From assembly GCF_900107275.1 (NCBI RefSeq), contig NZ_FNPI01000008.1, forward strand, positions 124,001 to 188,000: DNA of 64,000 nt, read 5' to 3'. Positions 1-8,260 of the stretch are shown in pieces (the stretch's first letter is position 1; each line of letters starts with the position of its first letter). The notes below the pieces were generated by a model. That model was not told the origin of the DNA. It was given only the letters and a program-made list of their open reading frames with translations, and did not search any database. Origin of the DNA: Evansella caseinilytica (GTDB lineage: Bacteria > Bacillota > Bacilli > Bacillales > Salisediminibacteriaceae). A program made the position numbers and the translations under genes.

Positions 1-192
1 TTCCGATGCGTAAACGTAATACTCTGATTTTTCTTTTTGACAAAAATACGGCGTTTCAAACAGCTCCTGTAACAAAATAATCTGCGCCCCTTTATCCGCG
101 GCTTCACGGACAAGGGCTTCCCCTTTTTCGATATTTTCATCGGCATTGCAGGAACAGCTCATTTGCGTTGCCGCCACTTTTACTTTTCTCAT
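1..192 (-). CDS. aguB: N-carbamoylputrescine amidase, N-terminal part (cut by window edge)
   Basis: The 64 codons present read MRKVKVAATQM at the start and contain an ILLQELFETPYFC stretch, where the Glu is the expected general base of carbon-nitrogen hydrolases (nitrilase superfamily). This start is characteristic of AguB, which hydrolyses N-carbamoylputrescine to putrescine, CO2 and ammonia in the cytoplasm. The catalytic Lys and Cys lie beyond the window edge, so activity cannot be judged. The gene follows aguA on the same strand, which is the usual pathway order, but about 410 bp of repeat-rich DNA separates them. AGGAAAGGTGG lies upstream of the ATG and acts as the ribosome binding site. 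Confidence 0.88.
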   Translation of the reverse strand, partial: MRKVKVAATQMSCSCNADENIEKGEALVREAADKGAQIILLQELFETPYFCQKEKSEYYVYASE

Positions 193-213
193 ACAGACCA
201 CCTTTCCTTTACT

Positions 214-360
214 AGTGTTTGTTCAAAAAGATCGTTTTTTATCTTTTTGAACAAGCACGAAGCAATGGGTGGAGCCGATGCATTCTTTTCAGGCCGGCTG
301 TGAGTGATTTTCTCGCAGTCGGCGCATCGTGCGGAACCATTGCCTTTTTGAACACGCTCT
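214..360. repeat. Family A MITE-like element, full copy
   Basis: A 147-bp element begins AGTGTTTGTTCAAAAAG and ends CTTTTTGAACACGCTCT, so the ends are imperfect inverted repeats. The left part is itself a hairpin (GTTCAAAAAGAT ... ATCTTTTTGAAC), and GCAATGG near the left pairs with CCATTGC near the right. A longer relative lies at 37703-38031 and fragments at 12199, 27116, 39871, 48682, 50615, 55268 and 59251. It has no reading frame worth calling. It sits inside the aguA-aguB interval. Confidence 0.75.
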
Positions 361-369
361 ACTAGCTTT

Positions 370-570
370 CACATTTCCGTCGTTTCCAGCGCATTTTTCC
401 CGTCGATTTCGCCGGTTTTCCCGCCGGATGTTTTCACTTTCCCGTCGGTTTCAGCAGTTTTCCAGCCGAAATCTTCTGTTTTCCGTCGGACCAACTGTTT
501 TTCCCGCCGGGGATCTACATGCCCGTCGTTCCTTCATATATTCGCACCGTTTCCACCATTTTCCCGCCGC
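370..570. repeat. Degenerate array with 21-bp period
   Basis: The plus strand carries a degenerate TTCCCGYCGG core whose CG(T/C)CG step falls near 379, 402, 423, 444, 465, 485, 506, 525 and 566, a spacing of 19-23 with mode 21 (one double step). Minor cores lie between some of these. The array starts a few bases after the MITE-like element and ends about 35 bp before the aguA stop codon. It could be decayed coding repeats (21 bp is 7 codons), an array of binding sites on one DNA face, or simple tandem slippage. No good start codon with a ribosome binding site accompanies it. Confidence 0.6.
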
Positions 571-604
571 CTGCTTAGTCGCCGTCCGGCTGTCGCTTGA
601 AAAA

Positions 605-1660
605 TTATTCCGCCTGCTTTCGCCCTGCACCTATCGGCATTTGCTGCGTTGTACAATGGACGTTGCCGCCCTCTTTAATAATGGCCATGCCGTCGACGGT
701 GCGGATTTTTCTGTCCGGAAATAATTGCTGCAATACCTTCTTCGCCAGCTTATCCGTTTGCTCCGCCGCTCCTTCGAATATAGGCAAAATGATCCCGCCA
801 TTGACGAAATAAAAATTTAAATAGCTTAACGTTAACCGGCTTTCCTGATGCATTTGCTTCGGCGGTTGCTGAACCGGAACAACTTCCAGCTTCCGGCCGC
901 GGGCATCTGTTTCACTTGCCAGTATCTCCAAGTTTTTCTTTGTGATCCGGTAATTGTCGTCACCCGGCTCATCGCATACCTGCATGATTATTTTTCCCGG
1001 CTCGGCAAAGCAGGCGATATTATCCACATGTCCATCTGTTTCGTCTCCTGCCAAACCGTTTTTCAACCAAATGATTTTTTCCACATTTAAAAAGCTTTTT
1101 AAATACGCCTCAATTTCCGCTTTGTCAAGGTCCGGATTACGGTTCGGGTTTAACAGGCATTCTTCCGTCGTTATCAACGTGCCTTCGCCATCCACATGAA
1201 ACGAACCGCCCTCCATTACGAGCGGTGCATCAAAGCGGCGAATACCGAAATGATCAAGCAGCTTTGCCGCCACTTCATTGTCTAAATTCCAAGGAGCGTA
1301 CTTTCCGCCCCATGCATTGAAAAGCCAGTTAATTCCCGCCAGCTCACCTTGTTCACTGACGACAAATGTCGGCCCGTTGTCCCTTAGCCAGGCGTCGTTG
1401 TGCTCGACAGGCAGACAGTCGATTGCCGGGTCATCAAATAAATCGCCGACTTGCTGTTGATCATCCGGGTTGACAATAATCGTCACTGGTTCAAACTCTG
1501 CAATCGCCTTAATTAACTGTACATAGCCATGGCACACGCTTTCGTAATCTTCCGGAAATACCATGGATTCACGGACCGGCCAGGAAATAAATGTCCGTTC
1601 GTGCAGCTCCCATTCCGCAGGCATTTTATATTTAAAATGTTCAGGATTCATCGGATTCAT
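605..1660 (-). CDS. aguA: Agmatine deiminase
   Basis: The protein (351 residues from the ATG at 1660) matches the peptidyl-arginine deiminase-type agmatine deiminase family, which converts agmatine to N-carbamoylputrescine and ammonia. Family landmarks are visible: KMPAEWELHERTFISWP near the N-terminus, NDAWLRDNGPTFV (guanidinium-binding Asp), EGGSFHVDGEGT, DGHVDN, and GGNVHCTTQQMP at the C-terminus with the catalytic Cys. Length agrees with the family. A GTG at 1663 and ATGs at 1660 and 1651 are all possible starts behind AAAGAG. It precedes aguB on the same strand, giving the two-step arginine-decarboxylation route to putrescine. A 287-bp gap upstream holds a TATAAT (1844-1849, minus strand) that may be its promoter. 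Confidence 0.95.
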   Translation of the reverse strand: MNPMNPEHFKYKMPAEWELHERTFISWPVRESMVFPEDYESVCHGYVQLIKAIAEFEPVTIIVNPDDQQQVGDLFDDPAIDCLPVEHNDAWLRDNGPTFVVSEQGELAGINWLFNAWGGKYAPWNLDNEVAAKLLDHFGIRRFDAPLVMEGGSFHVDGEGTLITTEECLLNPNRNPDLDKAEIEAYLKSFLNVEKIIWLKNGLAGDETDGHVDNIACFAEPGKIIMQVCDEPGDDNYRITKKNLEILASETDARGRKLEVVPVQQPPKQMHQESRLTLSYLNFYFVNGGIILPIFEGAAEQTDKLAKKVLQQLFPDRKIRTVDGMAIIKEGGNVHCTTQQMPIGAGRKQAE

Positions 1661-1946
1661 CACTCTTTATCTTCAGTATTTCGGTTCCCGTGCCGGTCTT
1701 CGAGCAGTTCGGATTACCGCGAAAAACAGCGGTTTCGTTCCTCCGCAATGGGGATAACAAGCGGATAAAATGCTTCCCTTTTATCATGCTTCCCCATTCT
1801 GGAGCCCGACTACCTTTATAGCAACGTAACCAACGACAATCATATTATAAAATGCCTTATTACTCAATGACTAATCGTAGTTTGTCCTCCCGCACGCGCA
1901 TTTTAAACGGGAAACCGATACAATATCCAAAAAGATAACCGCCAAC

Positions 1947-2564
1947 CTAATACAGATTAGCGGCTTGCCTCTCTTCCGCTGCTTTGGAGTTCCCATCGCC
2001 CCTCTTCGTTTTCGGACGATACTGCAGCAGCTCGTTTTTTGACATCATTAAATAGGAAACGTTCTTTTTTTTAAATAAATCCGTGAAAGACCCTGTTGCC
2101 AGCAGTTGGATCGGTGTCTGCGTCGTATATTTCAGCAGCCGAAAGGCCCTGCTTTTTATCGGCTTCACTTCAAAGCCTAACCGCTCCACAAGCTGATCAA
2201 TCATCGTAATTCCGCAAATCGCTTTAATGTCATCGCGCAGCGGATGTTGTTGGACATATTCCCCAAGCGCAGGAAGCGCCTGATCCACCAACCGGTATAT
2301 TTGATACGTTTTTTTAATCTGGGATTTTGTGGAATGCAATAATTGCAATATATGGATATTATGCAAGTGAATTTTCAGCAGGACATCGCCTTTACTGATT
2401 GAACAGCCGTCCGAAAGCCTGACTGCGGCACCACGGTATCGCATCAGTCGAACCCGGAATACAGACGGCTGTCCTTCCGCTTTTATTAAGACTAGCCTCC
2501 TCAGCTTATGCAATACTGGATCTGCACGGTCACATACATATAAAATAATCTTTCTCAACGCCAT
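1947..2564 (-). CDS. YkoP-like conserved protein
   Basis: A 205-residue protein with AAGGAGG eight bases before the ATG. The sequence resembles the YkoP-like group of Bacillus proteins; I base this on remembered family character (basic, no signal peptide, region beginning DVLLKIHLHNIHILQ) and could not align it. No catalytic motif is evident. It has no long hydrophobic segment and is probably cytoplasmic. It stands alone, with 287 bp to aguA and a divergent DUF1287 gene 333 bp away, so context does not suggest a role. Confidence 0.6.
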   Translation of the reverse strand: MALRKIILYVCDRADPVLHKLRRLVLIKAEGQPSVFRVRLMRYRGAAVRLSDGCSISKGDVLLKIHLHNIHILQLLHSTKSQIKKTYQIYRLVDQALPALGEYVQQHPLRDDIKAICGITMIDQLVERLGFEVKPIKSRAFRLLKYTTQTPIQLLATGSFTDLFKKKNVSYLMMSKNELLQYRPKTKRGDGNSKAAEERQAANLY

Positions 2565-2897
2565 CCGTTCTGCCTCCTTGATTAAATCATCAATATAGCC
2601 GATCTTCCTTGCACTGAAAAAGTTGATTTATCCTTTTTCAACAGCCTCCCCTTTATTGGCAGTGTATGTCTGCTGCGCACACTTCGCTTGGCAAATGATC
2701 TTGCTGCGCAGCGCATTATTTTACTATCTTAATCCGTTTACGAATAAATCATTCCCCTATCAAGCCGGTCTCCATTTGGTAATTATTATGCTGAGAAACC
2801 AAGAGGTGTAAAAAAATCATTTATTACGCTAACCAAACAAGCCTTCATCACGTCAGTATTTATAGATACCGTTTTATTCAAAGGAGTGACCTAATTA

Positions 2898-3608
2898 ATG
2901 AAAAAAATGATTCTCCGTATTTTACCGGTGATGATTGTATCGCTTGCTGCCTTTATCTATTTCTTTCGCAGCGGTCTTATCCTCGATTTTTTCAACATAC
3001 CGAACGATAATCCGTTCGTAAGTCAAATGAATGTTCCGGAAGAGTATACACATGCGGACAATAACAATAACGGCATTCCCGATCCACTGGATATTGTCAA
3101 TGCCGCGCGCAAGGAAGTAGAGCAGCGTACAACGTATAAAAGCAACTACTACGAAGGCGGATATCCGCCTGATGAGGAAGGAGTATGCACGGATGTTGTT
3201 TGGCGGGGGCTCATGGGAATAGATATCAGCCTAAAGGAGCTAATGGACGAAGACATCCGGGAAAACACCGAGCTTTATCCGCGCGTGGAAGGCAGCCCGG
3301 ACCCGAATATCGACTTTCGCCGGGTGCCGAATCAATACGTATTTTTCGAGCGCTTTGCCGAATCGTTAACCACGGAACTGATTCCATGGGATGAAGACAA
3401 CCTCAAGGAATGGCAGCCCGGAGATATTGTAGTATTTCTTGATGGCTTCCATCATGTCGGCATTGTTTCCGATAAACGAGCCAAGGACGGAACGCCTTAT
3501 CTCATTCACAACGCGCCACCTTTTGCTGCCGAAGTGAAATTAAAATCGTTTGCAACACCGATCGCTGGACACTATCGGTTTATTAATAACTCAACTTTCG
3601 CAGACTAA
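2898..3608 (+). CDS. DUF1287 family exported protein (NlpC/P60-like fold predicted), C-terminus derived from an IS end
   Basis: The 236-residue protein has an N-terminal membrane anchor (residues about 4-28) followed by an extracytoplasmic domain. DUF1287 hallmarks are EEGVCTDVVWRG with Cys97, DPNIDFRRVPN near 135-145 and WQPGDIVVFLDGFHHVGIVSD near 172-192 with His185/186; Cys plus His suggests a papain/NlpC-like catalytic pair, which is inference. AAGGAGTGACC precedes the ATG. The last residues (about STFAD) and the stop codon are encoded by the left terminal inverted repeat of the adjoining IS4-type remnant, so the natural C-terminus has been replaced. The conserved GHYRF motif just before the junction is intact. 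Confidence 0.82.
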   Translation: MKKMILRILPVMIVSLAAFIYFFRSGLILDFFNIPNDNPFVSQMNVPEEYTHADNNNNGIPDPLDIVNAARKEVEQRTTYKSNYYEGGYPPDEEGVCTDVVWRGLMGIDISLKELMDEDIRENTELYPRVEGSPDPNIDFRRVPNQYVFFERFAESLTTELIPWDEDNLKEWQPGDIVVFLDGFHHVGIVSDKRAKDGTPYLIHNAPPFAAEVKLKSFATPIAGHYRFINNSTFAD

Positions 3609-4308
3609 AATAGACAGGTATACCTTGACATAGTTTGGCAAGCCTGCAAACCAACAATGTTAAAGTACAATCTGTACTCAAAATAGCTAACCAGTCGCTC
3701 TTCTTATTTCGATTGCAAACAAAGATCACTTTTACAGGAACACCATTGGCTTGAGTGGTATGGATAGAACGAAGAAGTCCTTTCTTTCCTTTGACTGGTG
3801 CTGCTAAACGAAAGAGTTCGCTTAAGCTCACACGCTTTGTGCCCACAAGATAACGCTAGTTTTATTCCTTAATCATGCTAATCATATCAATCGCTTGTTC
3901 TGTGATGTTCTTGATAAGAGATTGATGGGTGAACCATGTATCCATTAGCACGCAAGCAGCTTCGATCCCTGCATTCATCGCCCGCTGGACCATCGAAGAA
4001 ATCTGTACAGGTGCAGTTTGCAAGGCGTCTAGACGGCGGTTGTAACCCGAGCTGCGCTTATCAAGCGTACTCGAAATCTCATTAAGGCGGTTTTTCTTTT
4101 TCCTAGAGCTCAATATATTTTGGTCATTATTCGCTATCATATAGGAGACATCTCTTTTGTACTGGCAGTGTTTTTTGGCAATTACACTATACCAAACAAG
4201 GGGTGTTTTTTCATGCATATTTGTTCTGTCAAGGACTATATTTCCAAAGTCGTGAACACTACAGACAGTTAAACGCATCCTTTTTTTCTAGGTGCGAAAG
4301 TTGAGTTA
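3587..4308 (-). mobile_element. Decayed IS4-type insertion sequence
   Basis: Perfect 16-bp terminal inverted repeats (TAACTCAACTTTCGCA at 3587-3602; its complement at 4293-4308) bound a 722-bp remnant. A complete element of this group would be roughly twice that size, so internal sequence is missing. The transposase fragments inside lie on the minus strand. No clean target duplication was found around the ends. Confidence 0.8.
3610..4278 (-). pseudogene. IS4-family transposase remnant
   Basis: Two minus-strand segments in different frames read as one transposase. The upstream segment (4278-3862) contains KKKNRLNEISSTLDKRSSGY and VLMDTWFTHQSLI, and the downstream one (3846-3610) contains KVIFVCNRNKKSDWLAILST. 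This order is typical of IS4-type transposases, where D in MDTWFT is a catalytic Asp. The amino-terminal third and the carboxy-terminal region with the catalytic Glu are missing or scrambled, and at least one frameshift near 3850 separates the parts, so the gene is dead. Confidence 0.8.
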
Positions 4309-4413
4309 ATAACTAGTAAGCCGAATTGGCGCCCTTTTGAACGAACATATCCATCGCCGGGAAAATGCCAAGTCAAACCAACGAGGATGGTTGTTCAGTG
4401 GCTTGACACTTAA

Positions 4414-4504
4414 GGGGGAGGAACCTAGCTATTGCTTCAATTGCGGCTCCATACCATAAAGCACGAGCCACTCATGCCAAGAAGATCGCGGCTGTTCCTC
4501 CCCC
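4414..4504. other. Intergenic inverted repeat GGGGGAGGAAC / GTTCCTCCCCC
   Basis: Arms at 4414-4424 and 4494-4504 are perfect complements separated by about 70 bp. A second complementary pair (AGTGGCT near 4397, AGCCACT near 4466) interleaves with it rather than nesting. The region between the dead IS and the chemoreceptor remnant otherwise holds no gene that I can recognise. Confidence 0.4.
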
Positions 4505-4707
4505 TAATTCACTTTAAAGCGCTGAGTGGTCATTGAAAGGGATTTGGACAGTCCGTGAAGCTGCAAGCCGATATTGTTTGTGTTTTCGATTTTCCTGAGC
4601 TGACAATCGCTTTCCGCAAGCATTTCCTCTGCACTTGCGGACGTTTCCTGAGAGACGGAGGAAAGGGTATCCACTGATTGCTCCAGTTCAGGCAACACCT
4701 CCTCCAA
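4504..4707 (-). pseudogene. Methyl-accepting chemotaxis protein, C-terminal remnant
   Basis: The 67-codon fragment contains VSQETSASAEEMLA followed by a short helix ending in RFKV, which is the normal carboxy-terminal end of a chemoreceptor signalling domain. The sensor, HAMP and most of the signalling hairpin are absent, and the preceding sequence does not continue in any frame. A GGAGG-like stretch lies upstream of the first ATG by chance or relic. It is read as a gene remnant next to an IS remnant, not as a functional small protein. Confidence 0.72.
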
Positions 4708-4955
4708 TTGTCTGAGATCTGGTATGTATCACTTTATCCATCAATGCCATAACCTCCAGCTTCAATATCGAACTTGATTTGATTATATATAAATAATATG
4801 AATTTCTTGTAAATTCCTCGTAATTGCTTGTAAACCACCATCAGCAACAGCCTGTTTCCAAAGCACGCCCGGAGTGATCTACCCTTACCTATCACCCGCC
4901 CGATTGTAAAAAACGTCAGAATTCATAACAAAATGACCAAAAGGAAGATTATTGA

Positions 4956-5056
4956 TGTTATAATACACAAAATAACCAGCATCAACCGCGAATCCGCTGG
5001 ATCTTGCAAAGGCGCGGACAATGACGGGTTGTCCTCTTTTGGAACACACACTATTT
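4956..5056 (+). promoter_or_regulatory. ade promoter (extended -10) and structured leader
   Basis: TGTTATAAT at 4956-4964 is a perfect extended -10 box; no good -35 is present. The approximately 100-nt leader that follows holds two hairpins: CCAGC/GCTGG (4977-5001) and GGACAA/TTGTCC (5018-5036), the second followed by TCTTTT. No purine riboswitch core could be recognised, so attenuation is only a possibility. Confidence 0.5.
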
Positions 5057-5073
5057 TCAGGAGGAAAGGGAAT

Positions 5074-6825
5074 ATGAAAGCAAAAATTGAACAGTTGAAG
5101 CGAAACATTTTTGCCGCCGGTAAAAAGGAGCCGGCTGATCTTATTATAAAAAACGCCAGAATTGTCGATGTCTTTAACTTGGAAATCATCGACGGCGACA
5201 TTGCCGTTGTCGACGGTGTCATCGTCGGAATCGGTGAATACAAAGACGCCCGCGAGGTGATTGATGCCAATCACCGTTATATCACGCCGTCGTTCATCGA
5301 CGGACATGTTCACATTGAATCCTCCATGGTGACGCCGAAGGAGTTTGCCAAAGTCGTTCTGCCGCACGGTGTCACGACCGTTGTCACCGATCCTCATGAA
5401 ATTGCCAACGTGCTTGGTACGGAAGGGATTTTATTTATGCTGGAGGACGCCAAAAGCACTCCGCTAGAGGTGCTGTTCATGCTGCCTTCCTGCGTGCCGG
5501 CCACCTCCTTTGAAAATGCCGGCGCCGTCCTGCATGCCAAAGAACTGGAGCCGCTGTTTTCCCAACCGGCAGTATCCGGGCTCGCTGAAATTATGGACTA
5601 TCCCGCAGTGATGAATGCAGAAGAACCGATGCTCGAAAAAATCGTCACCGCCTTGAACTATTCAGATAACATCGACGGCCATGCCGCCGGCTTGGATGCA
5701 ACAGGGATTAATATTTATCGCACAGCAGGGATCAGGACAGATCATGAATGCGTGTCGCCCGAAGAAGCCAAAGAACGTCTGCAGCGAGGGATGTACGTGA
5801 TGATTCGGGAAGGTTCTGCCGCCAAAAACCTGACCCGCTTAATTCCGGCGGTCCATCCGGGAAATGCCAGACGTTGTTTTTTCTGCACAGACGACAAGCA
5901 TTTAGACGAACTGATTTCCGAAGGCAGCATTGATCATAACGTCCGTCTGGCAATCAGCCTCGGCCTTGACCCGATACTGGCGATTCAGATGGCTTCGCTG
6001 AACGCGGCGGAATGCTTCGGATTGAAGACGAAAGGCGCGATCGCCCCCGGCTTCGATGCCGATTTTCTGATAATGGATGATTTAGAAAAAATAAAGGTTG
6101 ATAAAGTTTTTAAAGCCGGTGTACTCGTTGCCGAAAACGGGGAATTTACGGCCCCGGCCAAAGAAGGCGTCACTCCTGACCCAACGTTGACAAATACGGT
6201 CCAGCTTCCGGCGGTCGGGAAAAACAGCTTGCAAATTCCGATCCCCCATGGACGGCAAGCCAACATCATCGGCATCATACCGAATCAAATTGTGACAAAA
6301 AAACACATTGAAACAGTGGTTACGGCTAACGGTTGCTTTGTGCCTTCCGTCGAGAAGGACCAAGTCAAGCTTGCGGTCATTGAACGGCATCAAAGGAAAG
6401 GGAACATCGGACTCGGCATTGTGAAAGGCTTAGGTTTAAAAAGCGGCGCGATTGCTTCCACAGTCGCTCACGATTCTCACAATTTAGTCGTTGCCGGAAC
6501 AACCGACCGGGACATTTTAGCCGCAATCACCGCGATCGAAGCGATGAACGGAGGCTTAGTTGTCGTAGATAACGGCCATGTCATCGGCTCTGTTTCCCTA
6601 CCGATCGCGGGGCTCATTTCCATGAAAAATTACCTTGTTGTCAAAGAGGAGATCCTGCAACTCCATGAATCGCTGAAACAGATTACAGCATCCGATGATT
6701 TTAATTTATTTCTAACCCTTTCTTTTCTCAGCCTGCCTGTAATTCCCGAGCTGAAATTAACAGATACAGGATTGTTCGATGTAACAGCTTTTCAGCACAT
6801 CGCAGTCGCCGCTGATGAAAGTTGA
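5074..6825 (+). CDS. ade: Adenine deaminase
   Basis: The protein is 583 residues from the ATG at 5074, which follows CAGGAGGAAAGGG; upstream in-frame codons have no such site. It belongs to the amidohydrolase-type adenine deaminases (AdeC) that turn adenine into hypoxanthine and ammonia for purine salvage. Metal-site motifs are visible: SFIDGHVHIESSM (HxH), VTDPHEIANV, HAAGL, and TDHECVSPEEA. The C-terminal segment with VAHDSHNLVVAGT is typical of the family. Length matches Bacillus Ade (about 577). The gene stands alone between a remnant region and a strong bidirectional terminator. Confidence 0.96.
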   Translation: MKAKIEQLKRNIFAAGKKEPADLIIKNARIVDVFNLEIIDGDIAVVDGVIVGIGEYKDAREVIDANHRYITPSFIDGHVHIESSMVTPKEFAKVVLPHGVTTVVTDPHEIANVLGTEGILFMLEDAKSTPLEVLFMLPSCVPATSFENAGAVLHAKELEPLFSQPAVSGLAEIMDYPAVMNAEEPMLEKIVTALNYSDNIDGHAAGLDATGINIYRTAGIRTDHECVSPEEAKERLQRGMYVMIREGSAAKNLTRLIPAVHPGNARRCFFCTDDKHLDELISEGSIDHNVRLAISLGLDPILAIQMASLNAAECFGLKTKGAIAPGFDADFLIMDDLEKIKVDKVFKAGVLVAENGEFTAPAKEGVTPDPTLTNTVQLPAVGKNSLQIPIPHGRQANIIGIIPNQIVTKKHIETVVTANGCFVPSVEKDQVKLAVIERHQRKGNIGLGIVKGLGLKSGAIASTVAHDSHNLVVAGTTDRDILAAITAIEAMNGGLVVVDNGHVIGSVSLPIAGLISMKNYLVVKEEILQLHESLKQITASDDFNLFLTLSFLSLPVIPELKLTDTGLFDVTAFQHIAVAADES

Positions 6826-6838
6826 GCTGATTCTTCTA

Positions 6839-6884
6839 TAAAAGTGCCAGTCACCGAGGACAACGACGGTGACTGGCACTTTTA
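6839..6884. terminator. Bidirectional terminator between ade and a convergent deacetylase gene
   Basis: A perfect stem of about 18 bp (TAAAAGTGCCAGTCACCG-type arm at 6839-6856, complement at 6867-6884) with a 10-nt loop. A- and T-rich flanks fit termination from both sides; ade and the 6889 gene converge here. Confidence 0.9.
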
Positions 6885-6888
6885 CGCG

Positions 6889-7512
6889 TTATATTCTTCC
6901 GGCAATCCCCAAGCCACGCTCCCTGATTGTATCAATAATATTCGGAAGGACTTCCGCGCTCGGTCGTTTCAAATCGTGCAACAGTAATATCGCACGGGAA
7001 AACAGCAGCGGTTTTATCGTTTTTAGCAGAACTTTGCGCGTGTTAAACATATAGTCCTTCGGATCAGCGTTCCACATGACTAACTGAAGATGATGCTTCC
7101 GGCACAGCTCCAGCGTCGCTTCGTTGAATGCGCCGTAGGGTGGACGGAAATGCTGCGGAACAATCCCGGTCACATTTTTAATCAGCTCACTTGTATAAAC
7201 GATCTCCGCTTCCTGCTCCTCCATGCTGAGCTCAGTAAAGTAAGGATGGCTATAGCTGTGGTTTCCAATAAAATGCCCTTCTGCAGCAGCCCTTTGCGCC
7301 AACGACGGATACGATTCTATTTGCGTTCCGACCATAAAGAAGATTGCCCGAGCGTTTTTTTGTCTGAGAACGTCCAGAATTTGCTCTGTAATCAAACTCG
7401 GTCCATCATCAAAAGTGACGGCAACGGCGCCTTCCTCCGTTTGGTAAACGGGACCTGCATCTGTCGCCGCCGGCGGCGGCTCCCTGAAATAATTTAAATA
7501 ATCCGACCCCAT
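6889..7512 (-). CDS. Polysaccharide deacetylase (CE4 / NodB domain), no signal peptide
   Basis: A 207-residue protein almost wholly made of the NodB homology domain. Motifs in order: TFDDGP (catalytic Asp and metal Asp), GNHSYSHP (metal His pair), RPPYGAFNE, and LLHD near the end. Such enzymes remove N-acetyl groups from peptidoglycan sugars or related glycans. There is no signal peptide or membrane segment, so an extracellular role would need another export route; relatives of this short type also occur in the cytoplasm or spore. GGAGAGGCGC lies just before the ATG. It converges on ade, and the next gene, a LysM protein, diverges from it. Confidence 0.88.
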   Translation of the reverse strand: MGSDYLNYFREPPPAATDAGPVYQTEEGAVAVTFDDGPSLITEQILDVLRQKNARAIFFMVGTQIESYPSLAQRAAAEGHFIGNHSYSHPYFTELSMEEQEAEIVYTSELIKNVTGIVPQHFRPPYGAFNEATLELCRKHHLQLVMWNADPKDYMFNTRKVLLKTIKPLLFSRAILLLHDLKRPSAEVLPNIIDTIRERGLGIAGRI

Positions 7513-7642
7513 GCGCCTCTCCTCCAGTGCTGTCTTTTTTCCTAGTTCATTATATGTGGGGCAATGCCTGAAAGTTCCTCACCAGGAGCAACGGGGACGC
7601 ATAGAATAAGGCAAACTGATAACCAATGAGGGGTTGTGTATT

Positions 7643-8116
7643 ATGCAATACAGAATAAAACCAAAGGAAACAATCGCGGATGTGATGGATTTTTTCGATA
7701 TCCCGTTTCATCTCATTCAAAGATATAATCCGTGGGTCAAAAAAATCGAGGCCGTTTATGAAAACAACATCTTAATACTGCCCTACAAATACACCGTCGT
7801 TCCGGGAGAAAAATATGAAAATATCGCTAAACACTTCCATGTTTCCCCTGAGGAGTTTTGGAACATCAATTGCGATATCGGCCAGTTGGGAGTGATTTAT
7901 CCAGGAGAAACGGTTTTTCTGCCGCCGGAAGCGGAAAAAGCACGGTCAGCGGGAAAAAATAATTCTTTTACCTCTGATGTTTTGCAGCAATCAATCGCAG
8001 CTTATCCTCACCAGGAACAGATGCGGCGGAATGAAGCCCGGCGACATTACCGACCGAATTGGCAAACTCCAGATGGTTATTATCCTGTCTACCCGCCGTA
8101 CTTCCCTAACGGGTGA
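7643..8116 (+). CDS. LysM-domain protein
   Basis: A 157-residue protein from the ATG at 7643, chosen because GAGGGG lies nine bases upstream; a TTG nearer to it is too close. Two LysM-like units are visible: residues about 2-48 (YRIKPKETIADVMDFF ... NNILILPY) and about 50-95 (YTVVPGEKYENIAKHF ... PGETVFLPP), both with the typical start and end. The C-terminal tail is rich in Tyr, Pro and Arg. LysM units bind peptidoglycan or chitin-like glycans. No signal peptide exists, which is usual for spore-coat-associated LysM proteins of bacilli; a spore role is inference. Confidence 0.82.
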   Translation: MQYRIKPKETIADVMDFFDIPFHLIQRYNPWVKKIEAVYENNILILPYKYTVVPGEKYENIAKHFHVSPEEFWNINCDIGQLGVIYPGETVFLPPEAEKARSAGKNNSFTSDVLQQSIAAYPHQEQMRRNEARRHYRPNWQTPDGYYPVYPPYFPNG

Positions 8117-8260
8117 CGCCCTGTACACTATTTCCAAAGACTAACAGCCATAAAAAACAGCACTTAGAGTAAAATGACGAGACGCCGTAAAGCACGAGCC
8201 GCTTGCATACATCATCCATTTTTGCAGACAATACACCAAAAGTCTTCTGGAGTGAACGCT

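Noticed and set aside
329-724. Plus-strand open frame rich in Phe, Arg and Ser
   Set aside because: Its composition comes from the 21-bp repeat, it lacks a ribosome binding site and runs into the 3' end of aguA on the opposite strand.
4933-5073. N-terminal extension of adenine deaminase by 47 codons
   Set aside because: No ribosome binding site, it begins upstream of the likely -10 box, and the ATG at 5074 has a strong site and the family N-terminus.
5748-5953. Several frames inside ade, and similar shadows in bceB, bglP and the DUF4353 gene
   Set aside because: They lie wholly within well-supported genes and show no family features.
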